A stretch of 64,000 nt of DNA from Ariolimax columbianus (GCA_036924085.1 JAVGWX010000011.1:31928386-31992385), one strand, 5' to 3'. Positions 33,770-44,939 are shown, counted from the stretch's first letter. Notes: generated from the sequence alone by a model not told the origin. A program made the numbers and translations.

Positions 33770-34515
33770 GCGCTAACCAACCTCAAGTTAGGCCAAAGCA
33801 CACGCCAATCAATCTCATGGGCCACCAAAGACACGCCAGACAACGTCATGGGCCACCAAATACACGCTAGAAAACTTCATGGGCCACCAAATACACTCCA
33901 GAAAACTTCATGAGCCACCAAATACAGTCCAGACAACTGCATGGGCCACCAAACACACGCCAGACAACTTCATGGGCAGCCAAACACACGGCAGACAACT
34001 TCATTGGCCCCCAAACACACGCCAGACAATCTCATGGGCCACCAAACAGACGCCAGACAACTTCATGGGCCATCAAATACACGCCAGACAACTTCATGGG
34101 CCACCAAACACACGCCAGACAACTTCATGGGCCACCAAACACACGCCAGACAACTTCATGGGCCATCAAACACACGCCAGACAATCTCATGGGCCACCAA
34201 ATATACGCCAGACAATCTCATGGGCCACCAAATACACGCCAGACAATCTCATGGGCCACCAAATACACGCCAGACAATCTCATGTGCCACCAAATACACG
34301 CCAGACAATCTCATGGGCCACAAAATACACGCCAGACAATTTCATGGGCCACCAAACACACGCCAGACAATCTCACAGGTGGGAATAACACTCGTCAGCA
34401 AATCTCATAGACAACCAAAATACACGCCAGCCCAACTTGTGTACGACCAAAACACACGCCAGCAAACCTTGTCTACGACCAAAACAAACGCCAGCCAACC
34501 TTGGGGGTGGGAAAA
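33770..34515. repeat. 31-bp minisatellite, about 24 copies
   Basis: The unit is ACACGCCAGACAATCTCATG plus ggccaccaaat, with variants acttcatgggc and ccatcaaac. The ends are diverged (gtacgaccaaaacacacgccagc). Because 31 is not divisible by three, each unit advances the frame by one. All three plus frames are nevertheless open over about 500 bases, because the unit lacks stop triplets. No gene is implied. Confidence 0.95.
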
Positions 34516-34799
34516 ATAAACTCCAACCAAAATTCAAATGGCATTATTACAAATTTTAATAAGAAAATGTCCAAAGCACATAATTGGCATTTGATGATAA
34601 TAACTGTTACGTTAAATGGCCAATGGTGAATGAGAAAATAGGTTGAAATGCAGTTCTACAAAAGCTGGGTACATATTATGTTCGATTGAACTGCCGGGGA
34701 TTACAGACTACTAAAGAAGGAGATTAAACGTTTATCAAGAGTAATGACAAGATACGTCGATGTTCAAGATGGACCTAACCTTCACGCCTGGCGGACAGT
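34516..34799. other. Unassigned DNA
   Basis: Nothing is recognised. It lies just downstream of the family F 3' end that begins at 34800. Confidence 0.35.
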
Positions 34800-35055
34800 A
34801 CTGCTGAAGTGTGTAGTCACAGATAAACTATCTCTGATATATCATTGGCTCTTTCCGTCTTGTCAGACGATAGTAATTGTGCTTTTAAAAAAGGTATGTA
34901 ACTACAGGCCATGACGATAACGAATGTGACTTGTAAGACCAATCTGAGCAGAAAAGCGTGTTCCATATTTTGTGCAAGGAAAGTCAGCACCGTTTGCGGC
35001 ATCGCATGGTGTGGCGTGACTTCTCAAACGCCTAACCTATAGCCTATCCCCAATC
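34800..35055 (-). mobile_element. Family F LINE 3' end with degenerate zinc finger
   Basis: A minus-strand frame between about 34990 and 34890 reads DFPCTKYGTRFSAQIGL followed by TSHIRYRHG. This resembles a C2H2 zinc finger in which the second Cys is now Tyr (C-x2-Y) while the two His remain. The same kind of finger closes the family F copies at 44940-45310 and 53343-54125. The ATG-started frame 34817-35002 is a shadow in another frame. Confidence 0.7.
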
Positions 35056-35164
35056 AGTGTCTCCTTTGTCTGTATTCCATGCTTAATCAGGTACATTTAT
35101 GTAGCACGATCCATGGCGTCCTGTTCCCATGATTCCAAATCAATTCCAGCATAATTCATATCCC

Positions 35165-35690
35165 GCTTGCATCAGGTCAGGTCAGGTCAGGTCAGGTCAG
35201 GCCAGGTCATCCCGTAAACGGTGAGGTTGTTGGGGCACACATGAAGACATCCTCACAAGGCCACGCCACTCTTTTCTGTCAGCGGCCGCTGCCTGTGACT
35301 CTTCTGGTCGGAGATTGGTCCATTCTTTTATGTTATCCTCCTATCTCTTTTTGAAACGGCATCTACATCGTCTGCCTTCCACCTTTCCGTGCAGGATAGT
35401 ATTTGCAAGACCATTTGATCTCGATATGTGACCGTACCAAGCGAGTTTCCTTCTTTTGACAGTTGCCAAGAGATCTTCAAAAGGCCCTATTGCTGTTGTA
35501 ATTCTATCTCGTATTTCCTCATTTGTAACTCGATCTTTGTACGTGACGTTTAAAAGTCTTCGGAAACATCTCATCTCCAAGGCCTGTATCCTTCGTTGAA
35601 GGTCAGCTGTAACTGTCCATGTCTCACAAGCATAGAGGAATATTGACAGGACCAATGTACGCATTAATCTGGTTTTCGTGCATAGTGATA
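35165..35690 (-). mobile_element. RTE-type LINE 3' fragment with pentanucleotide tail
   Basis: The minus strand gives RTLVLSIFLYACETWTVTAD, QALEMRCFRRLLNVTYKDRV, ITTAIGPFEDLLATVKRRK, YGHISRSNGLANTILHGKV, then WEDNIKEWTNL and VPQQPHRLRDDLA. After the end of the coding text the minus strand continues as GACCTGACCTGACCTGACC (35165-35200), a (TGACC)n tail. It is close to the copy at 32350-32835 and is 5'-truncated. Confidence 0.9.
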
Positions 35691-35729
35691 ACCGTTTATC
35701 TTGCCAGATTTTGTTAAGCCGTGCAAGCG

Positions 35730-36555
35730 GTCTTCGGTGGCCCGGTGTTCCTCGGCAATTGAGATGCCTCTGATTGTGGTTCTACGCGATGTCTCGCGGT
35801 CCTGTGCGAGACATTCCCATGCGTTTGCTATCCATGCTTAAGTGTGTCCTATATACTTTGTGGGGGTCTTTGAAACGCTCTTTTGGCCCCTGCTTTATCG
35901 TATGCCATCTTTCAGCTCACCATACATTAGTTGTTTTGAGATAAATCCTTTTATCGAAATAGTGGCGGCGTCGAGACCTTCTCATCAACTGTAATTCCCC
36001 ATAGAGAAGCTATTTTTGTATTCTGCCATCATCCATCCTCCTATTGTGTCCCAGCCAGCGGTGCCTTCGAAGACTAAGTATGGAAAAGATTGGGGCAGTT
36101 CCTGTTCTCTCTGACTTTGTGATCTTTTCCTGCCACCCAACCGCCAGGATTCAACGCCGGCACCTCATGTGATTGCAGTTTAGCCGCCTCGTCTGGTGCG
36201 TGTAGGTAGACCATGTCTCACTGCTATATAGACCGGTGCGTGTAGGTAGACCATGTCTCACTGCTATATAAACCGGTGCGTGTAGGTAGACCATGTCTCA
36301 CTGCTATATAGACCGGTGCGTGTAGGTAGACCATGTCTCACTGCTATATAGACCGGTGCGTGTAGGTAGACCATGTCTCACTGCTACATAGACCGGTGCG
36401 TGTAGGTAGACCATGTCTCACTGCTATATAGACCGGTGCGTGTAGGTAGACCATGTCTCACTGCTATATAGACCGGTGCCGAGGACACATGCCTGGTAAA
36501 CAAGTGTGTTTGTTTTAACAATGAGCTTTTTGTACTCCCAGATACTATATATATA
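35730..36555 (-). mobile_element. Family F LINE C-terminal fragment with internal 40-bp array
   Basis: Minus-strand text from the 5' side is KKLIVKTNTLVYQACVLGTG (36500), then the array encoding LYSSETWSTYTHR. It continues as RRLNCNHMRCRR, VGWQEKITKSE, RTGTAPIFSILSLRRHRW, MDDGRIQK, LLYGELQLMRR and DPHKVYRTHLSMD, down to about 35730. An (AT)n run lies at the 5' edge (36545-36562). Frames change within. The order matches the family F C-terminal region seen at 5480-6000. Confidence 0.85.
36195..36480 (-). repeat. 40-bp minisatellite derived from the LINE LLYGSETW region
   Basis: The unit on the plus strand is GGTGCGTGTAGGTAGACCAT plus gtctcactgctatatagacc, about 7.1 copies. On the minus strand a unit encodes LYSSETWSTYTHR in the LINE frame, matching TLLYGSKTWILYAS at the same place in the copy at 5480-6850. 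Since 40 is not a multiple of three the coding frame was destroyed by the expansion. The flanks carry the LINE text expected on each side. Confidence 0.94.
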
Positions 36556-36789
36556 TATATATATTCCATTAGTCTTCAGTGTTATTGCTATCTTTGTTAA
36601 TATTGATAGGCCTCATTATTGTGGAACAAATACTAATATATTGCAATGTGTTGTACATCGATTCGTCAGTAACCTACTGTAAACAATTTTTGTAAAACTG
36701 CATTTCAAGAAAAGTCTTTACGAGGCGATTTGAAAAGTTATACATTTGAGAAGATAATTTCATTTATATGCAAGATTTACACATAGCTA

Positions 36790-37440
36790 CATATTTTCTT
36801 AAAACTTGGAATGTTGATTTAGTGATGTGTCATTATTCTTCAACATAGTCACGATCCTGGCCCCCACACAAACGCCAACACGTTTATCACGTCGCGGAAC
36901 AAATCAGATGTCTTTTCCCGAAACCATGTGCGCGCAGCTCCTTGCACATCCTCGCCAGAAGCGTAATGGTGTCCCTTGAAGTGGAAGAAGTCACAAGGTG
37001 AAAGATCATGGCTGTTCGATAGGTGTGGTTAAATGGGGTCAATTGAGACGATCCCATGCAGCCACTGTGTGTCAAATCGTGTGCAGGCGAGCATCGTCTT
37101 TCTTTAGAATTGCGTGCTTGTCCACAAGAACACGGATCAATCGAGCTCGAAGCGTCTGCAATGTGTTTTCACATATCGATCGTTGCCAAGGAAAATTCGG
37201 CGAATAAAATACATCGCCTTCCTGTTCATATCACGTCAGAAGTTCTTGATAACACCTACAGTCTGCGCTGTTCATATCCGGTGTCAGCATGCGAGGGACC
37301 TTTTCGCTCGCACTTTCCTATACCCAAGCAGCGCATAGTTAATGTGATGAACTCGCTCAATCAAAAGCATTGCGGCGATATCTGGCTGCTTGACACGGCC
37401 ATTGTCACGAATCAGTTCGTCTAGACGAGCTTGATGCTAT
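36790..37440 (-). mobile_element. Mariner-type DNA transposon, transposase pseudogene 1
   Basis: The minus strand from 37425 reads ARLDELIRDNGRV and QPDIAAMLLIERVHHINYAL (second helix-turn-helix), then LLGYRKVRAKRSL and a degenerate middle (YFIRRIFLGNDRYVKTH), where a GDE-type catalytic motif would be. DARLHT (cf. NARPHT) and SLAPCDFFHFKGHHYASGED follow, then FREKTSDLFRDVI with GSDYVEE at the end (near 36850). Order and motifs are those of the mariner/Tc1 superfamily. The frame is broken many times. Its N-terminal side runs into a 26-bp array at 37439. Confidence 0.85.
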
Positions 37441-37676
37441 GCTTCCACAGCTGTGAGTCTTGTCATGCTTCCACAGTTGTGAGTCTTGTCATGCTTCCAC
37501 AGCTGTGAGTCTTGTCATGCTTCCACAGCTGTGTGTCTTGTCATGCTTTCACAGCTGTGAGTCTTGTCATGCTTTCACAGCTGTGAGTCTTGTCATGCTT
37601 TCACAGCTGTGAGTCTTGTCATGCTTTCACAGCTGTGAATCTTGTCATGCTTCCACAGCTGTGAGTCTTGTCATGC
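37439..37676 (-). repeat. 26-bp minisatellite at the edge of mariner pseudogene 1
   Basis: The plus-strand unit is ATGCTTCCACAGCTGTGAGT plus cttgtc, about 9 copies (ttcc/tttc variants). On the minus strand one frame of the unit reads TRLTAVEA and continues without a gap into HQARLDELIRDNGRV of the transposase. This fits the linker between the two DNA-binding helix-turn-helix parts (typically ..TAV...). Derivation from coding sequence is likely but less certain than for 36195-36480. Confidence 0.9.
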
Positions 37677-38099
37677 AGGTTCGTCGTAGCTGGACACGGG
37701 GTAGGGTAGGGCAGGAGTGTGTAAGAGAAAGCACATCATGGTGAGAGACAGTAACTTCCTAGCTAGATAGATTGACCTGGACCCTATTTGGTTCCCCCAC
37801 TACTGCTTTGACTGGCCGGCTAAACTACGTCAGCAAACGGGGAGGAAATCCTTAGTGTAATGAAGCCCTGGTCATGTGGCAAGTCCTGACGAGAGGGCCC
37901 CTCTACACGTGCACCCGCAACTGCTGGCCGAACGGGCGAAGGATCAAGCATATTGACAACGGCCGTCAGGGCAGAAGTGAAAAAAGCCTGGTATCGGACG
38001 CACCAGGGACAACAAATGGTAAGCGCCAGAACCATTCGGAAAGCAGCGGCAAACTACCGATTGTACAATTGCCAGAAAACTCATGACAGTCACAAATAT
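37677..38099. other. Unassigned GC-richer DNA
   Basis: I see no motif. It separates the mariner-associated array from the J-family LINE. Confidence 0.4.
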
Positions 38100-40640
38100 T
38101 GAAACTCAAAGGTCCGATGGCGAGACAACATTAAAAACACATTCATAGACCAAAAGAAGGATTAGATCCAAAGAAGTTGGCATGAAAAGACTGAAAGCCT
38201 CAACATGGACAGAGATACAAGTAAACTCTGGAACCTGACAAGAGCCGTAAATGAAGAAACCAGAGGGAGCCATGGGAAGACTGTGAATAAGAAAAATGAG
38301 AAAAATCTTACATGAAATATGGCAGCAAACATCCGCGCTGCATTTTTCAGAGAGGAGAGTACTACAACATTGACACGAGAACGCAAATTACAAGTTAAAA
38401 AGGTGATAAAAGAGAACCTGAAGTCACTGAATGCGGATCCCAGCATGAAGGCACCATTCAAAATGGTAGAGTTTTACACTGCTATTCAGAAACTGAAAAA
38501 CACGAAAACTCTAGGAAAAGATGGCATCACAAATGAAATGATTAAAAACCTAGATCAGGGGGCAAGAAGAAAAATCTTCAACCAATCATGGAGCACGGGT
38601 AAGATCCCAGACCAGTGGCAGGAAGCTATCATTATCCCCATAAAAAAACTAAAAAAGGACAAGACAAGCAAGGAAAGCTATAGGCCAATAAGTCTGCTCA
38701 GCTGTATTGGAAAAGTCATGGAAAAAATGGTGAACGCAAGACTAATAAAACGTCTGGAAAAAAACAACTCCTACTCAACTCAAAGTCAGTCTTTAGGCAC
38801 AACCGCAGCACAGAAGACCAACTAGTGTACCTAACCCAAAAAAATAGAAAATGCAATCCAGAGTAAGAACAAAGTGCTAACGGTCTTTGTGGATTTGGCA
38901 AAAGCTTTTGACAAGGTATGGAGACTCCTCCTAAAACTATTAAACAACAAAATAGAAGGGAGAATGTACAACTGGATACGAGACTTCCTCCGATATAGAA
39001 CAGCAAGAGTGAAATTAGATGGATCACTGAGCCATAGAATAACTCTCCAACAAGGCGTACCCCAGGGAGGAGTCATCTCTCCTACCCTCTTTATCCTGTT
39101 CATAAACGATGTAGCGGGAAAACTCTCAAAGAAAGTATCCAGTGCCCTACACGCTGACGACTTCGAAATGTGTGTGCTGAAGAAAAACTACCAACAGCTG
39201 AAAATAGAATGCAGACAGCACTGGGCATTGTTGGAAAAATGGATTACAGATTGGGGATTGCAGATTAACATCTGAGAGACAGTTACAACATGCTTCTGAC
39301 TGTCCAACACCAAGGAAGAAGCAAAACGTAATCTAAATGGCAAAAGAGTTTGTACAAGAAAATACCCCTGTGTACCTCCGAGTTAAAATGGACAAGAGAC
39401 TCATATGGACGGAACACGTACAGAAGATAGAACAAAAAAATAAAACAACCAGTAAACTATCCCCTATGAAGAAGCTGGCCGGAACAAGCTGAGGTGCAAA
39501 TAACAAGATCCTTAAAAATGTATATACTGGCGCAGTCAGGCCATTACTTGAACATGGCATGACAGCCTGGACCACAGTATAAAAAATAACACGGAACGAA
39601 TAAACAAAATTCAAATTCTGGCTTTAGGTTAATAACAGGAGGAATGAAGACTACACCAATCCAGACAATGGAAACATATACAAATATAAGACACCTAAAT
39701 ACTAGACGAGAGGAACGAGTGCTGACACATAGTGAAAAGATGCTACGCATGCCTGATCATCCCATACATATCAAACTGAAACACCCAGTTAAAAATAGGC
39801 TCAAGAGAACCAGCTTCATTCATATATCAAATCACCTACACAAAAAATATGGAGACCTAATTCCCAACCAACTTGCAGAAATAGAAATTCTTATCAACTA
39901 TGAAGAGCCAAGCTACAACATAAACAACATAAGTGCAGAGATCCCAGGAATAAGAAGAAAAGACCAACACGGTGTCCACGAGCTTAAAACTTTAGCGCAA
40001 GCAATGATTGAGGAGAAAAATAATACCAAGGAATGGACACAGGTGTACACAAATGGTTCAGCAGAGAGGGCAGGTCGAAACGTGGGAGGAGACATAATCA
40101 TAAGATACAAAAGTGGAAATATAACAGAAGAGGCCCTCCCAACAGGAAAGTAGTCCACAAACCTCAGAGCAGAATCTATGACCCTCCTGCGAGCACTGAG
40201 AATACTTCAAACAGAAAGGCAACCACCAACAAAAATAGCTGTATTTACATTCTGCGGAGTACTATTAGAGACAATACAAAAAAACAAACAACGAACCTCT
40301 GTTTTCAGAGATCAGAGCAGAACTAGGAAAACTCCAGAGATTCACAACAATAGTGCTACAGTGCCTACCCTCCCATTGCGGAATCACAGGAAACAAGAGA
40401 GCCGACGCTCTAGCAAAAGATGGCAGCAAAAAGGCACAATTTAATCATCGAGTACCATACATAGAGATCAAGAACATCATAAGAAATCAGTATATACACC
40501 AATGGAGAGAAGACAGAAACACAAGCAGCGCTACTTTCCTTATTATGGACCAACGTTTCCAGGAATTCATTGCTAAGACGCCAGGGATAACCGGGGGCGG
40601 AAACAGAAGTTGCCGTCTTTTCTTGCAGAATGTTTGACAC
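38100..40640 (+). mobile_element. Family J (Jockey-like) LINE: RT plus RNase H, nearly continuous
   Basis: Plus strand: a linker (TSKLWNLTRAVNEE), then RT at 38319-39275 with MVEFYTAIQKLKNTKTLGKD, GITNEMIKNL, SYRPISLLSCIGKVMEKMVN, FVDLAKAFDKVWR (palm A), QQGVPQGGVISPTLFILF and ALHADDFEMCVL (active site ADD kept). The thumb and C-terminus follow in several frames. At 40020-40170 an RNase H domain starts with QVYTNGSAERAG, where the usual catalytic Asp of DG is Asn. It continues with LRAESMTLLRAL and ends SHCGITGNKRADALAKDGS. The terminal part is MDQRFQEFIAKTPGI. Stops separate the parts, so it is dead. Confidence 0.9.
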
Positions 40641-41289
40641 CCCAACAGTTAAAACGTCAACTATTCTGTGATGCCACTATCTCAACAACAAAAAATATAT
40701 TATTTTATTCGGGGCGAGTTAACATTGCAGGTCGTTTCGTTACTGCTGTCGCCACGTCGTGTGTTGGCTATGTTTGTTAATTCACTCCCAATTGAAAAAC
40801 AACAAATGACTTATGGATTCGATTATGTACGCATTTCTCATGTATTTATTAAGTGTAAATATTTTCATTTTGAAGAAGTAGTGGTCATTACAGTTTGAAG
40901 GCGTACTAGTTTTTGTTATTATTTAAGTGAGACAACTTTGAAAACTGAAGTCATCATCTAAATAAGTTAACCTTTTATAAATAAATGTTCCCAATAGATG
41001 TCAGAATGTTCTTATCCTAAAACTATAATGATGGCGTTGAATATTTCATTTGTCTTAAAAACAATAGTTGTGCCGAAACAACATAATGTTAGCTACTACT
41101 ACAGTAAAGTAAGTAGTATGTCCTTTGCAGAAATGAATTTCTTACAACCAAAAACCTATTTGGCGGGTGTGTTCGTTCATCGCAATCGATAAGGACCACT
41201 TTGTAAAAATTCACTGTTCGCATGAGTTCAACGATGGTTTAATACGACAATCGGAGCCCTGAATTATCTGTCACGTTTAGTACAATGAA
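40641..41289. other. Unassigned AT-rich DNA
   Basis: It may begin with the untranslated 3' end of the J-family LINE. Two short plus-strand frames (40668-40898, 40998-41192) have no recognisable motif. Confidence 0.4.
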
Positions 41290-42002
41290 ATAGGACATCC
41301 CCTACCACTGGGGGCTGAAGAAGGGTTGATGTGAGCCGACTTGCGGAGCGATCGTCTCTGTATGGCCTCATTTATTCTTCATGCCTCATGTCTCTGAACG
41401 CCCTCAGCAATAGTGCTACGACAGTCTGTGCTATTTGTGGCATTTCTTTGCCAGTCATGATGGTTAATATCGCACTGGATTAGTGATTTCTTAAGTGTGG
41501 CCTTGTACCGTTTCCGCTGACCACCGCTTGCTCTTTTGTCATTTTGCAGCTCACCATAGAGTAGCTCTTTTGGTAGACATTGATCCGCGGTGCGTACCAC
41601 ATGGCCAACCCATCTCAGATGTGCTGCACATATCATGATGTGTGTACTGAGTATGCCCGATTGCGCTAATGCATCTGTATTTGGCAACATGACCTGCCAT
41701 CTACTCCTCAGTAGTTTCCGCAGGCAGTGCATGTGGAAGTGGTTTAATTTTTCAACATAACGACTATAGACGGTCCAGGTCTTACACCCATATAAAAGGG
41801 TAGGTAGAACAACTACAGCGCAGACCTTCATGTTGGTTCCGTGGCCGTGTACCGTGATTGAAGGTTATGAATATGCCATATCTGGAGCCGGTTGATGTAG
41901 ACCTCTGTCTTTGCGATAGAGACCGAGATTTACGCAAGCTGTGGCTAACGGATACATGCATTCTTGCATGTATTTGAATTCAAGACACAGTCATCAGCTT
42001 AA

Positions 42003-42480
42003 AGTGAATCATGTGCAGTCACGTTGTGGATTTTGGTTTTGACCTTGAACCGTCTCAGATTGAACATCACACCGACGTACGAAGAGTCAAAACGGCTTAT
42101 CAAAGCCAGATACATGACCAAATGGGAAACCGAACATACTGGTTACACCAAAAACGATGCCTATTACCAGTTGAACAGAAGAGAGCAGGTCGTTGTCTTC
42201 AGACTTCGCACTGGCCACAATAGACTGAGGTACCACCTATTCAACAAATTGAAGATAGGTGGTACCGACGAATGCCCGTGCTTTACCGGTAAAATGACCG
42301 CTGAACATCTGCTGCAGAACTGCCCGACATACGAGGATCAGAGAGAGCAGATGTGGCCATCACCAGTGGAACTGCAAGACAAGCTCTATGGCAGTGTAGA
42401 CAGCCTCAGGATGACCGCCGCTTTTTTCGAAAAAATAATGGTTACTGTCTGACTGCGTACGAAGAAGAAGAAGAAGAAGA
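42003..42480 (+). mobile_element. Family J LINE 3' end with (GAA)n tail, inserted in the family F LINE
   Basis: The plus strand encodes TYEESKRLIKARYMTKWETE, HTGYTKNDAYYQLNRREQV, FRLRTGHNRLRYHLFNKLKI, TDECPCFTGKMTAEHLLQNC and SLRMTAAFFEKIMVTV (stop at 42452). The C-x-C, H and C pattern is that of the Cys/His C-terminal domain of RNase H-bearing LINEs. The tail is GACTGCGTACGAAGAAGAAG. An almost identical 3' end lies on the minus strand at 60719-61173. The piece separates VLVGLHYCTDGMMF (42480) from ADDCVLN (42000) of the host element. No clear target duplication is visible, and some 25 codons of host text are missing. Confidence 0.9.
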
Positions 42481-42860
42481 ACATCATACCGTCTGTACAG
42501 TAGTGAAGCCCAACTAAAACGTCATAATCGCTGTAGGCATTCCACAGCATGGCAGAAAACATCACACTGACAAGAACCGGGACCAGCACAAATCCCTGCT
42601 TCACTCCGTTAGCAATAGTAAAGAAGGCAGAGTAGTTTCACTGATCAATAAACCGGTATGTATGCAACATGAAATTGTCGCACCATTCCAATAAATAATC
42701 CCGGGCACTTATACTTGGTCATATCTATGCACAGACCGTTACGATTTACGGTATCAAAGGCCTAAGTGAGGTTAAAAAAACGTCGTGTACAGAGAACAAT
42801 TGTGTTCTTGACATTTTTTTTGGATCTGCTTTGCAGAAAAGATCATATCGATGATCACAC

Positions 42861-43020
42861 TGTTCTTTCTTGTAACCCCAGCTCCAGGTGAACATGTAGT
42901 CTGTGGTGAAGTATTTTTGCAAGCACTTTTCCTCCTACGCTGATCTTTCTTCTAACCCCTGCTCCAGGTGAACATGTAGTCTGCGGTGAAGTATTTTTGC
43001 AAGCACTTTTCCTCCTACGC
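42861..43020 (-). repeat. 80-bp tandem duplication inside the family F LINE
   Basis: GCTCCAGGTGAACATGTAGT and GTATTTTTGCAAGCACTTTT occur twice 80 bases apart, with few differences. In the LINE frame the copy encodes GGKVLAKILHHRLHVHLELG. This adds to the frame damage. Confidence 0.92.
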
Positions 43021-44939
43021 ACAGCAGAGTTATACCTCTGTGGTTATCACATATTTGTTTACTACCATTTCGCTTATTTGTGTATGAAGAATGGAAACGT
43101 CTTTGAATTCATGTAGGATGCTCTTTTTCTTGCACATTTGGCAAAATAAATGAGCAAGCTCCCCATCCATCTTTTGTCCGCCAGCCTTGTAAATCTCTAC
43201 TGAGATGGCGTCAGCTATGTTGTTTTAAAGGAGGTAAATTGCGACCATAGTTTCTGGTCAGTAGATTTCTCATGCTCTCATTACTTTCAATTATCAATTG
43301 CCTTTTCATTAACAGTAGAGTATCTATTAAGGACATTAGTAAAATGTTCAGCCCATCTTATCTTTCGCAGTGATTACAGAACTGCCATTTTTGTTTAATA
43401 TCGGTGCCAGATCTGATTTATGTGGACCGTAAACAGTCTGCAGAGCACTGTAAACATTCCTTATCTCATGCCTTTCAGCAAAGGCCTGAATCTCAATAGC
43501 CTTATGACTGACCCACGAATCCTTCATATCACGGAGATGTCGCTGTACAGTCGCTCAAGCTCTTGCGAAGGCATTCTTTTTGTCTTTTGCCACAGATTGA
43601 GGATCGTTAGTGTATGCACAGTGGGTGCGATACTTTTCGTCTAGCAGGGGTTGATCAATTCATATTTCTCAATAAACCAATCTTGAGGGTTGCGTTTAGA
43701 GATACCGAGAGCAAGAGTAGCAGTAGTAGAGTGAACCGTTGTGACGAAGGTAGCCTAACTGGAAGCAATGTCAGTCATAGGATTATTAATTTTATTTAGC
43801 TGATCTGCCAGTCTGAGCAAATGCTTGTCGTGTGCAGTTATCTCTGAGAACGGAGGTGTTGAGACGCTTAGAGGTTTTAGTGCTTTTGCATAGATACTGA
43901 AGTTCATTTTAGAAATCACCAGTCTGTGGTCCGTCCAGCATTCTGCTCCACACATAGCTTTTATCACACGTTCATCTTGACGATCCCGTTTCCGAAAAAA
44001 GACATAATCAATTAGGCACCAGTGACCTGACCGTGGATGTATCCAAGTGGTTTTATTGGGGTTGGGGATATCAAACACTGTATTAGTAATTAGAAGTTCG
44101 TTTGCCTCAAAAGTCGTCAAGTTATCCGTTACTATTGCAGCTACCAAAATGTCATTTTAGTCAATCAACCCTTCCCCTGAAGCAAACTCAGTACCCACAT
44201 AACCAAGAATAATCCGCGTTTATTTTTCTTTGGTTCAGCGTCGATTAGTGTCGCCAAATCTTGATATAACTTTTCTTTGGTGTCTTCCGAGCTGCACATA
44301 GTTGGTGCATATGCACCGATGATGGAGGGTTGTTTGTTTCTGGTCAAGGCGATCCTCAGCATCATTAAACGGTCATTAATCCCATGTGGAGCCCCCTAAC
44401 CAACCTCGATTTGATAGCAACGCCAACACCCGATTCACGCGGTCTTCTACTTCCCGAACTTTCCAGAAAAAGGTATAGCCGGCTTCATTTTGTGTAATTT
44501 GGCCTTCTTCTGCCCAGCGAATCTCACTCATTCCTGTTATATCAACTTTATATCTAACAAGCTCTTTGACAATCGGAGCTGATCTTCTCTCAGGTCTGTT
44601 AGACTCTGCACGGTTCATGAAAGTACGAATATTCCATGCACTAAATATCAAAGGCACACTTTTTGAGCTTTCCATCTTAGACAATTGCGTTTGTGAAACT
44701 ATGGCAAAGTGACTCGTGAATTTGATTACAGCAAAGGAGAGTTGCGCACATCAGCCTCACTCTCTCGTCTTTAACTACTCTTATTCACTTGTAAGACATA
44801 GTCAAGACAACTGAGGGCAAAAGTTCAGATTTCTCCGGGTTTTCTCAGTAAGTCTTTCCAACGATAAGTCCTCCTCAAGGCAGGCAGACATGGAACCGCT
44901 GATGGCATAAGCTTTTACAAAATGGTACAAGACATATTC

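Larger units (their letters stand above)
41290..44690 (-). mobile_element. Family F LINE, near full length, split by a J-family insertion
   Basis: From 44684 on the minus strand the endonuclease reads VPLIFSAWNIRTFMNRAE, APIVKELVRYKVDITGMSEI, RWAEEGQITQNEAGYTFFW and IIGAYAPTM. Then come TWIHPRSGHWCLIDYVFFRK and AECWTDHRLVISKMN (catalytic DH). The linker follows (WVSHKAIEIQAFAERHEIRN, VYGPHKSDLAPI, RWAEHFTNVLNRYS). The RT has EIYKAGGQKMDGEL, HRGITLLCVGGKVLAKIL, AFDTVNRNGL, LFIGMVRQFH and MKQGFVLVPVLVSVMFSAML up to 42480. After the plus-strand insertion it resumes with ADDCVLN at 42000, then TLLYGCKTWTVYSRYVEKLN and PKELLYGELQ, ending near 41290. It is the longest LINE in the window, with many frame breaks. 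Confidence 0.88.
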
